Below, one piece after another: positions 6,834 through 17,379 of a stretch of DNA of 64,000 nt. The position numbers were made by a program, and so were the translations under genes. How positions within the stretch are numbered: position 1 is the first letter of the stretch; each line of letters opens with the position of its first letter. This DNA comes from Panacagrimonas sp052387695 (lineage in GTDB: Bacteria > Pseudomonadota > Gammaproteobacteria > Nevskiales > Nevskiaceae), in NCBI GenBank assembly GCA_052387695.1, contig JBQTIX010000017.1, positions 1 to 64,000 on the forward strand. Direction: 5' to 3'. A model generated the notes under the pieces. It ran no database searches and was not told the origin of the DNA. It was given only the letters and a program-made list of their open reading frames with translations.

Positions 6834-8729
6834 TCACACGCTCTGCGATTCGAGTCGTCCCGATGCGTCCAGCCACTCTTCCTCGACCACTGCCAGCTCC
6901 TCGCGCAGTTCAGCTTGTTCTTTCATCAGCATCGCGGCTTTCGACGAGCCACCCTTCTCGTACAGCGCCGGATCGGTGAGTTGCTGCTCGATGCGCTTGA
7001 GCAGGCCCTGTACTCGCGTCATCCGCGTTTCCTGTTTGCGAACGATGTCCCGCAGGCGCTTGACCTCGTCTTTCGACAGCCCCACCAGAGTCTTTTCCAC
7101 AATCTTCGGGGTCGGGGCCGTGGCGAGTTTGGGAGCGGCAGACAGCTTCGCCGGCGCACGCCCGCGCTCGTTTAGCCAGCGCGCATAGTCATCCAGATCA
7201 CCATCGAAGGGCTGTACCGCATGATCCGCGACCCGCCAGAGACGGTCGCACACGCTAGCCACGAGGTGGCGGTCGTGCGAGACCAGCACCACCGCGCCGT
7301 CGTAATCGTTAAGCGCCAGCTCCAGCGCTTGCCGCATATCCAGGTCAAGATGGTTGGTCGGCTCATCCAGCAGTAGCAGGTTGGGCTTCGGATAGACCAC
7401 CAGGGCCAGGGCAAGGCGGGCTTTCTCTCCGCCGGAAAACGGCTCTATGACTTCGAACGCGCGATTGCCGCGAAAGTTGAACGAACCCAGGTAATCACGC
7501 AGATCCTGTTCGCGCGCCTGCGGGTCGAGGCGCTTGAGGTGCAGGATCGCAGAAGCCTTGAGATCGAGCTGTTCGAGCTGGTGCTGATCGAAATAACCGA
7601 CGACGAGGTCCGAGTGCTTCACGACCTCGCCCGACATCGCACCGAGCTTCCCCGCGAGCAAGCGCACGAAGGTCGATTTGCCCGCACCATTGGGTCCGAG
7701 CAGGCCGATGCGCTCGCCGGGCTCGATGCCAAGATGGATGCCGCTGAGTTGCGGTTTGTCGCCGTATCCCACGCTGACCTTGTTCAGGCGCACCAGCGGT
7801 GAAGGCAGCTTCAAGGGCTTGCGAAATTCAAAGGTGAATTCGTTGTCGGCAATTACCGGCGCCACCATCTGGATGCGCTCGATCATCTTCACGCGCGACT
7901 GCGCCTGCCGGGCCTTGGTCGCCTGCGCCTTGAAGCGGTCCACGAACTTTTGCAGGTGCGCGACCTGACGTTCTTGCGCTGCTCGCGTCGCCGACTGTTG
8001 CGACAGGCGTTCCGCCCGCAATCGCTCGAAGGCCGAGTAGTTGCCAGCATAGAGAGTCAGCTTCTCGGCTTGCAGGTGAAGCGTATGCGTACACACCGCG
8101 TCGAGAAATTCGCGGTCATGCGAAATCAACACCAAAGTGCCCCGATAGCCGGCAAGCCAGTCCTGCACCCACAGCACGGCGTCGAGGTCGAGGTGATTGG
8201 TCGGTTCGTCGAGCAGCATCAGATCCGAGCGGCACATCAGCGCACGCGCGAGGTTCAGGCGCATGCGCCAGCCGCCCGAGAACTCGGCAACGCTGCGCGA
8301 CTGCACCTCCTGCGCAAAGCCGAGTCCATCGAGCAGGGTCGCGGCCCGTGCACGGGCGGTATAGGCATCGATCTGGTACAGCCGCTCGTGCAGGCTGCCG
8401 ATGCGGTCGCCATCGTGTGCAGCTTCTGCCTTGGCCAGAGCGGCTTCCAGTTCACGCAATTCAAAGTCGCCATCGAGCGCGTATTCGATCGCCGGAACCG
8501 GCAGTGCGGGCGTCTCCTGCGCCACTGTCGCGACTGCCCACTGCCGTGGGCGGGTGAAATCGCCGAGATCGGGCGCCAGTTCGTTCTGCATCAGCGCGAA
8601 CAGACTCGACTTGCCGGTGCCATTACGCCCCACCAATCCGACGCGTTGCCCGGGATGAATGGCGAGCGTGGCGTCCTGGATGAGGATGCGCGCGCCGCGG
8701 CGCAGGGTGAGTTGATTGAAGCTGAGCAT
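6834..8729 (-). CDS. yheS: ABC-F ATPase, YheS type
   Basis: A 631-residue cytosolic protein with two ABC ATPase domains and no membrane segment. Domain 1 has Walker A GLVGRNGTGKSS, signature FSGGWRMRLNLARAL and Walker B LLDEPTNHLDLDA. Domain 2 has GLLGPNGAGKST, FSGGEKARLALALV and LLLDEPTNHLDLD. The linker (about 245-290) is basic and helical (KFVDRFKAQATKARQAQSR), and a C-terminal coiled coil follows from about residue 560. ABC-F proteins act on the ribosome. The FSGGWRMR signature and length fit the YheS/Uup branch. The neighbours are the sRNA candidate and tRNA-Lys. A second ABC-F, EttA, is at 55164. Confidence 0.92.
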   Translation of the reverse strand: MLSFNQLTLRRGARILIQDATLAIHPGQRVGLVGRNGTGKSSLFALMQNELAPDLGDFTRPRQWAVATVAQETPALPVPAIEYALDGDFELRELEAALAKAEAAHDGDRIGSLHERLYQIDAYTARARAATLLDGLGFAQEVQSRSVAEFSGGWRMRLNLARALMCRSDLMLLDEPTNHLDLDAVLWVQDWLAGYRGTLVLISHDREFLDAVCTHTLHLQAEKLTLYAGNYSAFERLRAERLSQQSATRAAQERQVAHLQKFVDRFKAQATKARQAQSRVKMIERIQMVAPVIADNEFTFEFRKPLKLPSPLVRLNKVSVGYGDKPQLSGIHLGIEPGERIGLLGPNGAGKSTFVRLLAGKLGAMSGEVVKHSDLVVGYFDQHQLEQLDLKASAILHLKRLDPQAREQDLRDYLGSFNFRGNRAFEVIEPFSGGEKARLALALVVYPKPNLLLLDEPTNHLDLDMRQALELALNDYDGAVVLVSHDRHLVASVCDRLWRVADHAVQPFDGDLDDYARWLNERGRAPAKLSAAPKLATAPTPKIVEKTLVGLSKDEVKRLRDIVRKQETRMTRVQGLLKRIEQQLTDPALYEKGGSSKAAMLMKEQAELREELAVVEEEWLDASGRLESQSV

Positions 8730-8788
8730 GGAACGACAGGACGATCGGTGAGGAACGGGTCGCGGATCGACCAGGGTCTACGCGGGAG

Positions 8789-8864
8789 TGGTGGGTCGTG
8801 CAGGGATCGAACCTGCGACAAACTGGTTAAAAGCCAGCTGCTCTACCGACTGAGCTAACGACCC
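8789..8864 (-). tRNA. tRNA-Lys (anticodon UUU)
   Basis: A 76-nt cloverleaf on the minus strand. Acceptor GGGTCGT pairs with ACGACCC. The D-arm contains GCTCAGTCGGTAGAGC. The anticodon stem-loop is CTGGCTTTTAACCAG with anticodon TTT. The T-arm is GCAGGTTCGATCCCTGC and the 3' CCA is encoded. It sits between queC and the ABC-F gene, as in Xanthomonas, where a tRNA-Lys follows the tol-pal/que cluster. Confidence 0.97.
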
Positions 8865-8948
8865 ATGGCGTGGCTCCGGCACACTTGTCTGCCCGAGTCC
8901 TCGACGGGCGCGCATCATACTGGAACACTCTGAGGCGATGAACGCTGT

Positions 8949-9623
8949 TCATCCGCGGTATCGGGTCGGATCCGCCACACCCGCGGCACGAAAACCCTCC
9001 CGTCGCAGACGACAGGCATCGCAGAGACCGCAGGCACGTCCGCAATGATCGGCCTGGTAGCAAGACACGGTTGTGGCGTAATCGACGCCCAGCAAGCCGC
9101 CGCGACGAATGATCTCGGCCTTTGACAGGTCGATCAGGGGCGTGTGGACACGGAAACCGCGGCCTTCGACGCCAGCGCAGGTCGCGAGAATGGCAAGCGT
9201 CTCGAACGCTCGGACAAACTCAGGCCGGCAATCGGGGTAGCCGGAATAGTCGACCGCGTTGACACCGATGAAGATGTCGTCAGCGCCCAGCACCTCTGCC
9301 CAGCCCAGGGCCAGGGAAAGGAACAGCGTGTTACGCGCCGGCACGTAGGTCACCGGAATGCCTGTTGTCGCGGATTCGGGAACCTGGATCGTGGGATCGG
9401 TCAACGCGGACCCGCCCGTCTGGTCGAGATCGACATGCATCACACGATGTGCAACTGCACCGAGCGTGGCTGCGATGTGATGGGCGGCGTCCAGTTCGGC
9501 CGCGTGGCGCTGTCCGTAGGCGACGGACAGCGTGTAACACTCGAACCCGTCGGCGCGCGCCAACGCCAGCACGGTGGCGGAATCGAGTCCGCCCGACAGC
9601 AGCACCACGGCCTTGGCTGTCAC
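8949..9623 (-). CDS. queC: 7-cyano-7-deazaguanine (preQ0) synthase
   Basis: A 224-residue ATP-dependent enzyme that turns 7-carboxy-7-deazaguanine and ammonia into preQ0 in queuosine synthesis. The PP-loop VVLLSGGLDSAT is at the N-terminus, GINAVDYSGYPDCR-like GVNAVDYSGYPDCR lies in the middle, and a zinc site of four cysteines (CYQADHCGRACGLCDAC) is near the end. GTG at 9623 is chosen: it comes 4 nt after the queE stop and gives the normal N-terminus, whereas the open frame further upstream is not conserved. It is probably cotranscribed with queE. The product feeds the base later modified by GluQ. Confidence 0.94.
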   Translation of the reverse strand: MTAKAVVLLSGGLDSATVLALARADGFECYTLSVAYGQRHAAELDAAHHIAATLGAVAHRVMHVDLDQTGGSALTDPTIQVPESATTGIPVTYVPARNTLFLSLALGWAEVLGADDIFIGVNAVDYSGYPDCRPEFVRAFETLAILATCAGVEGRGFRVHTPLIDLSKAEIIRRGGLLGVDYATTVSCYQADHCGRACGLCDACRLRREGFRAAGVADPTRYRG

Positions 9624-9627
9624 GGCG

Positions 9628-10308
9628 CTACCGTCCCGGCTCGTTGCCCCAGAGGGATTTGTGCAATTGGATCTGTAAACGCACCGGAAGACGATCGGCC
9701 AGGATCCAGTCGGCAAGCTCCGCTGCCACAAGTTGCTGGTGGCTGGGCGAGAACAGGACCGTGCATGGCGTGCCCCTCAGGCGCTCTCGCAAGATCTGGC
9801 GGGACCATTCGTAATCCGCCCGATCGCAGATCACGAACTTGATCTCGTCATGGTCGCGCAGCGCCTCGAAATTCGACCACAGGTTGCGGCCCACCTCGCC
9901 CGAACCCGGAGTTTTGACGTCCAAGATTCTGGCCACGCGCTCGTCGACCCCGTGGATGTCGATCGCGCCGCTGGTTTCCAGTGACACCGAGCGGCCAGCG
10001 TCGCAGAGCCGCTTCAGCAGATCGAAACATCCGCGCTGGGCCAGCGGCTCGCCGCCGGTGACGCAGACGTGGCGAACGTCGTAGGCCAGTACTTGAGCCA
10101 AAAGCTCATCCACCTCGCGAGCCGTGCCGCCCTGAAATGCATAAGGGGTGTCGCAGTAGCTACAGCGCAGCGGACAGCCCGTCAGACGAACGAAAACCGT
10201 GGGCAGGCCCACGCGCGTGGATTCCCCTTGCAGGGATAGAAAAACTTCGGTGATCCGGAGCCGCTTTTCGCGACCTTCCGGAGCCAGTGCCGGGGCCGCA
10301 TCATCCAT
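9628..10308 (-). CDS. queE: 7-carboxy-7-deazaguanine synthase
   Basis: A 226-residue radical-SAM enzyme that contracts the CPH4 ring to 7-carboxy-7-deazaguanine. The Fe-S cluster motif is CPLRCSYC (CxxxCxxC), within the conserved FVRLTGCPLRCSYCDT. The substrate-loop region begins with SLQGES. VTGGEPL is the usual SAM-binding glycine motif. It ends with SLWGNEPGR, close to the typical QxHKxLWG end. It lies 5 nt after cpoB and 4 nt before queC on the minus strand, so the tol-pal and que genes may share a transcript. Confidence 0.94.
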   Translation of the reverse strand: MDDAAPALAPEGREKRLRITEVFLSLQGESTRVGLPTVFVRLTGCPLRCSYCDTPYAFQGGTAREVDELLAQVLAYDVRHVCVTGGEPLAQRGCFDLLKRLCDAGRSVSLETSGAIDIHGVDERVARILDVKTPGSGEVGRNLWSNFEALRDHDEIKFVICDRADYEWSRQILRERLRGTPCTVLFSPSHQQLVAAELADWILADRLPVRLQIQLHKSLWGNEPGR

Positions 10309-10313
10309 CTGAC

Positions 10314-11150
10314 TCAGCCGCCGCCGACTTGGTCGAGCTTCTGTTTGGCGAGGTTGGCGGCGTTGGTATTCGGAAAGTCACGAATCACACGCTGCCACGC
10401 AACCCGGGCCTCTGCGCTGCGCTTCAACTCGAACTGGCTTACGCCGAGCTTATACAGGGAGTCCGCCATTTTCGCGCTGCTCGGAAAACGGTCCGCGACG
10501 CCCTGGAAACTGCCCGCTGCTCCGGCGTAGTCGCGCTTGATCAATTGCGCTTCGCCCATCCAGTACAACGCGTTGTCGGCGTAGCGGCCTTGCGGCCACT
10601 GGTCGAGCATGCTGCCGAAGCCCTTGATCGCCTCGTCGTACTTTCCGTTCTTGAGTTGGTCGAAGGTGCCCAGATAGGCGCGCTCTTCTTCCGGTGTTGC
10701 AACTGCCGCGCGTGGAGCAGGAGCGGAGGCCAACGTTCCGGGTGTGGTTGTCGGTACCGGAGTGGAGCCGACGACACCCGTCGTCGCCGCAGCCGCGGCC
10801 GCCGCGCCACCGGCCTCCACACGCTGCATCCGCCGGTCCAGGTCGAGGTACAAATCCTTCGCGCTCTTGTCGCGCGCATCGAGTTCGTACCGCATCTTCT
10901 CGATGTCTCCCCGCAGGGCGCGCAGGTCTTCCCTCAGACGGGTCAGATCCTGATCGGTCTGGGTCTGATTAATCGAATCCAGACGCCGTGTAAGTTGCGC
11001 CGTCTTGGTTTCCACGTCCTGCAGCCGCCGCTCTTCCGGAGACAACACGCCCTTGTTCTGGCTGCTGATCGGTCCGCCGAAATCTGCACACCCGGCCATC
11101 AGCAGCATGGCCGCCAGGCTGAAGCTTGCCGATAGAAGACGAACCGCCAT
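10314..11150 (-). CDS. cpoB: Tol-Pal system TPR protein CpoB (YbgF)
   Basis: A 278-residue envelope protein. It has an N-terminal coiled-coil region (about 60-110), an alanine/threonine-rich linker, and a C-terminal TPR domain from about residue 155 (NGKYDEAIKGFGSMLDQWPQ and following repeats). In E. coli it binds TolA and couples outer-membrane constriction to cell-wall synthesis. ATG at 11150 follows GGGAG by 6 nt and gives a signal peptide ending MLLMAGC, a lipobox, so this copy looks membrane-anchored, whereas E. coli CpoB is soluble in the periplasm. It is the last gene of tolQRAB-pal-cpoB, before queE. Confidence 0.93.
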   Translation of the reverse strand: MAVRLLSASFSLAAMLLMAGCADFGGPISSQNKGVLSPEERRLQDVETKTAQLTRRLDSINQTQTDQDLTRLREDLRALRGDIEKMRYELDARDKSAKDLYLDLDRRMQRVEAGGAAAAAAATTGVVGSTPVPTTTPGTLASAPAPRAAVATPEEERAYLGTFDQLKNGKYDEAIKGFGSMLDQWPQGRYADNALYWMGEAQLIKRDYAGAAGSFQGVADRFPSSAKMADSLYKLGVSQFELKRSAEARVAWQRVIRDFPNTNAANLAKQKLDQVGGG

Positions 11151-11185
11151 GTCGAACTCCCGGAAAATTGATGACTGGTCTTGGA

Positions 11186-11713
11186 TCAGAGCTGGATGAT
11201 CTCGACGCGGCGATTCTTCGCCCATGCGGCTTCTTCATGTCCGGGATCGGCCAGGCGCTCTTCACCGTAACTCACGATGAGAATCTGGGTTGAACTGGCG
11301 CCGCCGACTACCAGCGCAGCCTGGACCGCAATGGCACGACGCTCACCGAGTCCGACGTTGTACTCGCGCGTGCCGCGCTCGTCCGCGTGGCCTTCCAGGC
11401 GTAGCTTGGACGTCGGGTGGGCAACCAGGTACTTGGCGAAGCGGGTGACGATGGCCTGTCCCTCGCTATCGAGGTCGCTACTATCGAACGCAAAGAAGAC
11501 CGTTCGCTGCTGCAGCGCCAGACCCGAGGTATCGTCGCTTCCCCCGCCTCCGGCGACCGGGGTGCCCGCGCCGAAATTGTCCGACGCCCCGCTGCTGGCG
11601 ATGCCGCTGCCGGCATCGGTGGCAGCTGCGTCGTTCTTGGTCGACTTGCCCGCACACCCACCCAGCACCAGACTCAAGGCAACGATCACGGTCACAACAT
11701 ACGGCTTGAACAT
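11186..11713 (-). CDS. pal: Peptidoglycan-associated lipoprotein Pal
   Basis: A 175-residue outer-membrane lipoprotein. The signal peptide ends with lipobox LVLGGC. A glycine/serine/alanine-rich linker follows, then an OmpA-like domain with TVFFAFDSSDLD, LEGHADERGTREYN and LGERRA, which contacts peptidoglycan. ATG at 11713 is preceded by AGGAG, which rules out the upstream in-frame codon at 11767. It anchors the outer membrane to the wall and binds TolB. It lies 60 nt after tolB and 35 nt before cpoB. Confidence 0.97.
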   Translation of the reverse strand: MFKPYVVTVIVALSLVLGGCAGKSTKNDAAATDAGSGIASSGASDNFGAGTPVAGGGGSDDTSGLALQQRTVFFAFDSSDLDSEGQAIVTRFAKYLVAHPTSKLRLEGHADERGTREYNVGLGERRAIAVQAALVVGGASSTQILIVSYGEERLADPGHEEAAWAKNRRVEIIQL

Positions 11714-11773
11714 CGACAAAACTCCTGATGAATTGAAACCCGTTAACTGATTGAACGTAGATAACATTTGAAT

Positions 11774-13063
11774 TTAGCGTTGGAGTGGCGACCAAGCCGG
11801 CTCGCGCACGTCCCCCGTCTGACGCAGACGCTGCTTGACCCGACCGTCCGTACTCACCGTCGCAAGTTCCGCTCCCTTGGCGCCTTGCGTGGCGTAAATC
11901 ACTACGCGTCCGTTGGGAGCGAAGCTGGGACCCTCGTCGAATCGCCCGTCACTTAACAGCTGCATCGAGCCAGAGGCCAGATCGAGAAGCGCAATACGAT
12001 AGCGAGAATCGTCCAGGTTGACCAGCGCAAGGCTCTTGCCATCCGGCGAATAACTGGCCCTGAGGTTCTGGCGTCCCTGGAAAGTCAGGCGTGTCGGCTC
12101 GCCGCCGGCGACGGACATCCGATAGATCTGCGGCGGACCGCCGCGCTCGGAGGTATAGACCAGAGACTGCCCGTCCGGCGACCACGAAGCCTCCGTATCA
12201 ATGCCTTCGGTTGTCGTGAGTCGGCGCTTGGCGCCGGTGCCGATATCGATGATGTAGATATCCGGGTTGCTCTCATACGACAAGGTCACCGCGATCTTGG
12301 TCCCGTCCGGCGACCAGGCAGGCGACCCGTTGATACCCTTTTCCGACACCAGCTTGGTCACCCGGCCACTGGCGATCTCGTGCATGAAGATCGACGAGCG
12401 CCCGCGCTCGTAGCCGACGTACGCCAGCTTTCTGCGATCCGGCGACCACTGCGGCGACATCAGCGGCTCGCGCGACGTGGCGATGGTGCGCGGGTTCTCA
12501 CCGTCCCAATCCGAGATCATCAGCGCGTATTTGCGATCCAGCCCGAAGCCCTGCGAAGCGACGTAGGCGATCTTGGTATTGAACACGCCGGGATAGCCGA
12601 GCAGTTTTTCGAAGATCATGTCGGCGATCTGGTGCGCGGTGTAGCGCAACTGTGAGGGCTCTGCGGGTGGCATCTCGAAGCCCAGACGCTGTTCGCCGCG
12701 GAGGGCGTCGAGCAGATAGAAGCGTGCGGCCACTCTATCGGACCCCGGATCGCGCTTGACGCTGCCGATGACGATGTTATCCATACTGACCGCGCGCCAG
12801 TTGGCGAAATTGACCTGCTTGGGATCGGACGGCCTCTCCAGCATGTCCGCGCGGGGCAGGCCGTAAAACTGACCGCTGCGCACCAGATCGCCCTCGACCA
12901 CCTGGGCGAGATCCATCACGCCCTCGTTGCCGGCGAAGGGCACGATGGCGATCGGCTGGGCGCCGGTAGCACCGCCGCTGACTTCGAACTCCAACTGGGC
13001 GTGGGCACTGGCCAACCAGCCGGCACCGATGAATAAAAACAGGGCACGAATCATTGGACGCAT
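11774..13063 (-). CDS. tolB: Tol-Pal periplasmic protein TolB
   Basis: A 429-residue periplasmic protein with a cleavable signal peptide (AGWLASAHA at about 14-22). It has an N-terminal alpha/beta domain (IAIVPFAGN, then DLVRSGQF) and a C-terminal beta-propeller with repeated WSPDG blades (SPQWSPDRRKLAYV, PAWSPDGTKIAV, SWSPDGQSLVYTSERGG). It binds Pal and relays TolA. The 104-nt gap to tolA upstream is wider than elsewhere in the cluster and could hold an internal promoter. The start could also be the Met three codons downstream. Confidence 0.97.
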   Translation of the reverse strand: MRPMIRALFLFIGAGWLASAHAQLEFEVSGGATGAQPIAIVPFAGNEGVMDLAQVVEGDLVRSGQFYGLPRADMLERPSDPKQVNFANWRAVSMDNIVIGSVKRDPGSDRVAARFYLLDALRGEQRLGFEMPPAEPSQLRYTAHQIADMIFEKLLGYPGVFNTKIAYVASQGFGLDRKYALMISDWDGENPRTIATSREPLMSPQWSPDRRKLAYVGYERGRSSIFMHEIASGRVTKLVSEKGINGSPAWSPDGTKIAVTLSYESNPDIYIIDIGTGAKRRLTTTEGIDTEASWSPDGQSLVYTSERGGPPQIYRMSVAGGEPTRLTFQGRQNLRASYSPDGKSLALVNLDDSRYRIALLDLASGSMQLLSDGRFDEGPSFAPNGRVVIYATQGAKGAELATVSTDGRVKQRLRQTGDVREPAWSPLQR

Positions 13064-13167
13064 GGTGTTATCAAATGCTGAGAGGAAGGGGGCCCGCCGG
13101 GTTCAGACGTCAGTAATACGTCCGAGTTTCATCGCGGGCGACTCGTCTGTGCTCCGGAAATGGTGGA

Positions 13168-14079
13168 TTAACTGAGGCTCTCGGGAGTGAACGTGGGTTC
13201 CAGTACCCGCTCGAACGCCTTGGGATCTTCCGGAAGCGGAAGCGGACTGGATTTGTAAACCGCATTCTCCACGGAATTATCGAATGAGGGATTCCCGGAA
13301 CTCTGGACGATCTTCACAGAAATGACCTCTCCGTTCGGGAGGATCTCGATCCGAACCTTGCATCGCAGACCCGGCGGCAACCCAGGCGGGCGCAACCATC
13401 GCGTCCGGATGTGTTCATTGAGCAATTGCGCCCAGGTCTTCTTGACCTCGCCAATCCGCGCCGCCTCGGCTCGATCATCGGCCTCCTGGCGCAACTGATC
13501 CTCCATCTGCTGCTGCAATTGGCGCCGCAGATCTTCCTGGCGTTTCTTCTCCTCTTCGATCTTGCGCTTCTCGTCCTCGATCCGCTTGCGCTCTTCTTCC
13601 TTGCGGATGCGCTCTTCCTCCGCCTTCTTGCGCTTCTCCTCTTCCTCGGCTTTGCGCTTGGCGTCCTGCTCCTCTTTTTTCTTCTTTTCCTCTTCGGCTT
13701 TCTTGAGTTGGATTTCGGCCTGGCGCTTGATGTCCTCTTCGCGCTTGACCTTCTCCTGCTCGGCCTTGCGCTTGGCTTCCTCGGCCTTGCGCTGTTCGAT
13801 CGCAGGGTCGGGCTTCGGCGGTTCGGGTTTGGGCGGTTCCGGCTTGGGCGGCTCCGGCTTGGGCGGCTCCGGCTTGGGCTCTTCCGCGGGCTGGGGCGGC
13901 GGTGGAGGCGGGGGCTCGGTCTTGAGCTTGCCCTGCTTGTTCTGGCCGGTAACGACCAGCGCCTCGATCACGGGCGGCGGTTCGATCTTGGGCTGGCAAC
14001 GCACGCCGATGACCAGGATCAGGAACAACAGTCCGTGCAGCGCCGCCGCTGACAGGACGTGGCGTGAATTGAAAAGCAT
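13168..14079 (-). CDS. tolA: Tol-Pal energy-transducing protein TolA
   Basis: A 303-residue inner-membrane protein with three parts. One N-terminal transmembrane helix (about 9-27) is followed by a proline-rich stretch with tandem KPEPP units (about 66-92). A long Lys/Glu/Arg coiled coil (about 95-200) spans the periplasm. The C-terminal TonB-like domain (VRIEILPNGEVISVKIVQSSG, FDNSVENAVYKSSPLP) binds Pal, TolB and CpoB. The coiled coil is short and highly charged compared with the long alanine-rich helix of E. coli TolA. It follows tolR by 6 nt. Confidence 0.95.
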   Translation of the reverse strand: MLFNSRHVLSAAALHGLLFLILVIGVRCQPKIEPPPVIEALVVTGQNKQGKLKTEPPPPPPPQPAEEPKPEPPKPEPPKPEPPKPEPPKPDPAIEQRKAEEAKRKAEQEKVKREEDIKRQAEIQLKKAEEEKKKKEEQDAKRKAEEEEKRKKAEEERIRKEEERKRIEDEKRKIEEEKKRQEDLRRQLQQQMEDQLRQEADDRAEAARIGEVKKTWAQLLNEHIRTRWLRPPGLPPGLRCKVRIEILPNGEVISVKIVQSSGNPSFDNSVENAVYKSSPLPLPEDPKAFERVLEPTFTPESLS

Positions 14080-14085
14080 CGGGAG

Positions 14086-14541
<456 letters not shown>

Positions 14542-14542
14542 C

Positions 14543-15223
14543 TCAGGTTCTCCCAGCGCGCAGTCCGCGCTCGATGATGCCGATCATCTCTTCCGAGAAC
14601 GTGTGGTACTGCGTCTCCAGGCTCTCCACGCTGCGGGTGAAGAAGTTGTAGGCGATGACCGCGGGGATGGCCGCGAACAGGCCCATCGCGGTGGCGATCA
14701 GGGCCTCGGCGATGCCCGGTGCAACCACCGCCAAGGTCGCCTGCTTCATGTTACTGATGCCGATGAAGGCGTTCATGATGCCCCACACCGTGCCGAACAG
14801 ACCCACATAGGGGCTGGTCGAACCAATCGTCGCCAGCAGCGCCAGCCCGCCTTCCAGGCGCTCGACCTCGCGCACCTGGGTCACCCGCATCTGGCGCTGG
14901 ACGGCCGCGATCGAATCGTCCGTGTCCACCCTGCCTGCGCCCTGCTGGCGCCGGTATTCTTCGAAGCCGGCGGAGAAGATCGGCACCAGGCCATCGGTTT
15001 CCTTGTTGCGCGCGACGGTCTCGTACAGGTCAGCCAGATTGCCGCCGGACCAGAAGCGCTCCTCGAATTTTTCCGAGGCGTTGCGCGTCCGCGACAGCAA
15101 CTGGCGCTTGGAGAAGATCACGGCCCAGGACACCACAGAGGCCAGCACGAGGATGGCCATGATGATCTGGACCAGGATGCTGGCCTGCGCGATCAGATGA
15201 GGTATCGAGAGTTCGGCATTCAT
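14543..15223 (-). CDS. tolQ: Tol-Pal motor protein TolQ
   Basis: A 226-residue ExbB/TolQ/MotA-family protein with three transmembrane helices (about 10-38, 130-155, 165-190). Conserved features are the GLFGTVWGIMNAF block and the proline/threonine-rich third helix IAEALIATAMGLFAAIPAVIAYN. It forms the proton channel with TolR. First gene of the tol set proper; the 122-nt gap to ybgC upstream probably contains a promoter. Confidence 0.97.
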   Translation of the reverse strand: MNAELSIPHLIAQASILVQIIMAILVLASVVSWAVIFSKRQLLSRTRNASEKFEERFWSGGNLADLYETVARNKETDGLVPIFSAGFEEYRRQQGAGRVDTDDSIAAVQRQMRVTQVREVERLEGGLALLATIGSTSPYVGLFGTVWGIMNAFIGISNMKQATLAVVAPGIAEALIATAMGLFAAIPAVIAYNFFTRSVESLETQYHTFSEEMIGIIERGLRAGRT

Positions 15224-15345
15224 GTGTCTGGAATCGTTATCGGGAACGGTGGGTCCGGATCGGATGGGAAAGGATTGGCGCGCTGCGGGCCCCAGCGCCG
15301 CCGCGATTGCGGGATTCTATGCGATGCGGTGGCTTGTGCTGAGCC

Positions 15346-15731
15346 TTACAAGGTGAAGGGAATCGCCTTTGGTCGAAAACTCGCCGCATCGACGCAGCCG
15401 ACACGGACCGTGGCTTCGCTGAGCAACTGACCGTCCACTTCGCGTCGAAGCGTCTGCTGGAAGCTGATGCTGGCGCGTCGCGACTCGGCGATTGCGACCT
15501 CCACCCGCAGCGCATCGTCGAGTCGTGCCGGGCGCAGAAACCGGATCTCCAGGTTCGCGACGGTGAACGCCACCCCAGCCTCCACGCGCAGGCGCTCCTG
15601 ATCGAACCCCCGGGCACGCAGCCACTCGGTGCGCGCGCGCTCGAACCAGCGCAGATAGTTGGCGTGATAGACCACGCCCGAGGCGTCCGTGTCTTCCCAG
15701 TACACGCGCACAGGCCAGGTGAAAGCCGTGC

Positions 15732-15735
<4 letters not shown>
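15346..15735 (-). CDS. ybgC: Tol-Pal-associated acyl-CoA thioesterase YbgC
   Basis: A 129-residue hot-dog-fold thioesterase. The catalytic aspartate lies in VYWEDTDASGVVYHANYL, the hallmark of the 4-hydroxybenzoyl-CoA thioesterase / YbgC group. The length is typical. It is found with tol-pal in most proteobacteria and is linked to phospholipid metabolism at the membrane. The ATG overlaps the ruvB stop (ATGA), so it is coupled to the ruv operon upstream and leads into tolQ. Confidence 0.95.
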
Positions 15736-16763
<1,028 letters not shown>

Positions 16764-16767
16764 ACCT

Positions 16768-17364
16768 TCAGCGTACCGCACGCTTCAAGGCTTCGCGGAT
16801 GATCTGTTCCGCAGTCAGATTCTCGCCGGTCACGCCGTCGGTCAGCCGCCGCGCTTCCACCGGCTTGTAGCCCAGCGATTCGAGCGCGGAGCGTGCCTCC
16901 TGCACCGGCGTGGCGGGATGCATCGACGACGAGGGCAGACCGCTGGCCGAGGCGAGCGTGACCGCGCCGGACTTGTCGCGCAGTTCGACGAGCAGTCGTT
17001 CGGCAGTCTTTTTGCCGATGCCCGGAACCTTGGTCAGCCGCCCGATCTCGCCATTGCGAACCGTGGTCCAGAAATCCTCCACGCTGATGCCCGACAGCGT
17101 CGCCAGCGCAATCTTCGGCCCCACGCCGGAGACCTTGATCAGCTCGCGGAACAGCGTGCGCTCCTGCGAGCTCGCGAACGCATACAGCAGATGGGCGTCC
17201 TCGCGCACGGTCAGATGCGTTTGCAGGGTGATCGTCTCGCCGACCGCCGGCAGCTTGTAGAACGTCGACATCGGCGCCTCGCACTCGTAGCCGACGCCGT
17301 GCACATCGAGCACCAGCAGCGGCGGCTGCTTGGCGACGAGGCGGCCTGTGAGTCGTCCGATCAT
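16768..17364 (-). CDS. ruvA: Holliday junction-binding protein RuvA
   Basis: A 198-residue tetrameric DNA-binding protein. It has an N-terminal OB fold (MIGRLTGRLVAKQ, VHGVGYECEAP), helix-hairpin-helix motifs (LIKVSGVGPKIALATLSG and LTKVPGIGKKTAERL) and a C-terminal RuvB-binding domain (ALESLGYKPVEARR). It positions RuvB and RuvC on the four-way junction. GGAGAA lies about 7 nt before the ATG. The gap from ruvC is 15 nt. Confidence 0.97.
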   Translation of the reverse strand: MIGRLTGRLVAKQPPLLVLDVHGVGYECEAPMSTFYKLPAVGETITLQTHLTVREDAHLLYAFASSQERTLFRELIKVSGVGPKIALATLSGISVEDFWTTVRNGEIGRLTKVPGIGKKTAERLLVELRDKSGAVTLASASGLPSSSMHPATPVQEARSALESLGYKPVEARRLTDGVTGENLTAEQIIREALKRAVR

Positions 17365-17379
17365 GCGCAGCGTTCTCCT

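Noticed and set aside
10309..10313. preQ1 riboswitch ahead of the queuosine genes
   Set aside because: queE follows cpoB by 5 nt, leaving no room for a leader; none is seen ahead of queC either.
13411..14052. Long leucine-rich open frame on the plus strand opposite tolA
   Set aside because: It is the complement of the Lys/Glu-rich coiled coil of TolA; GC-rich codons leave the antisense frame open. No ribosome site or family features.
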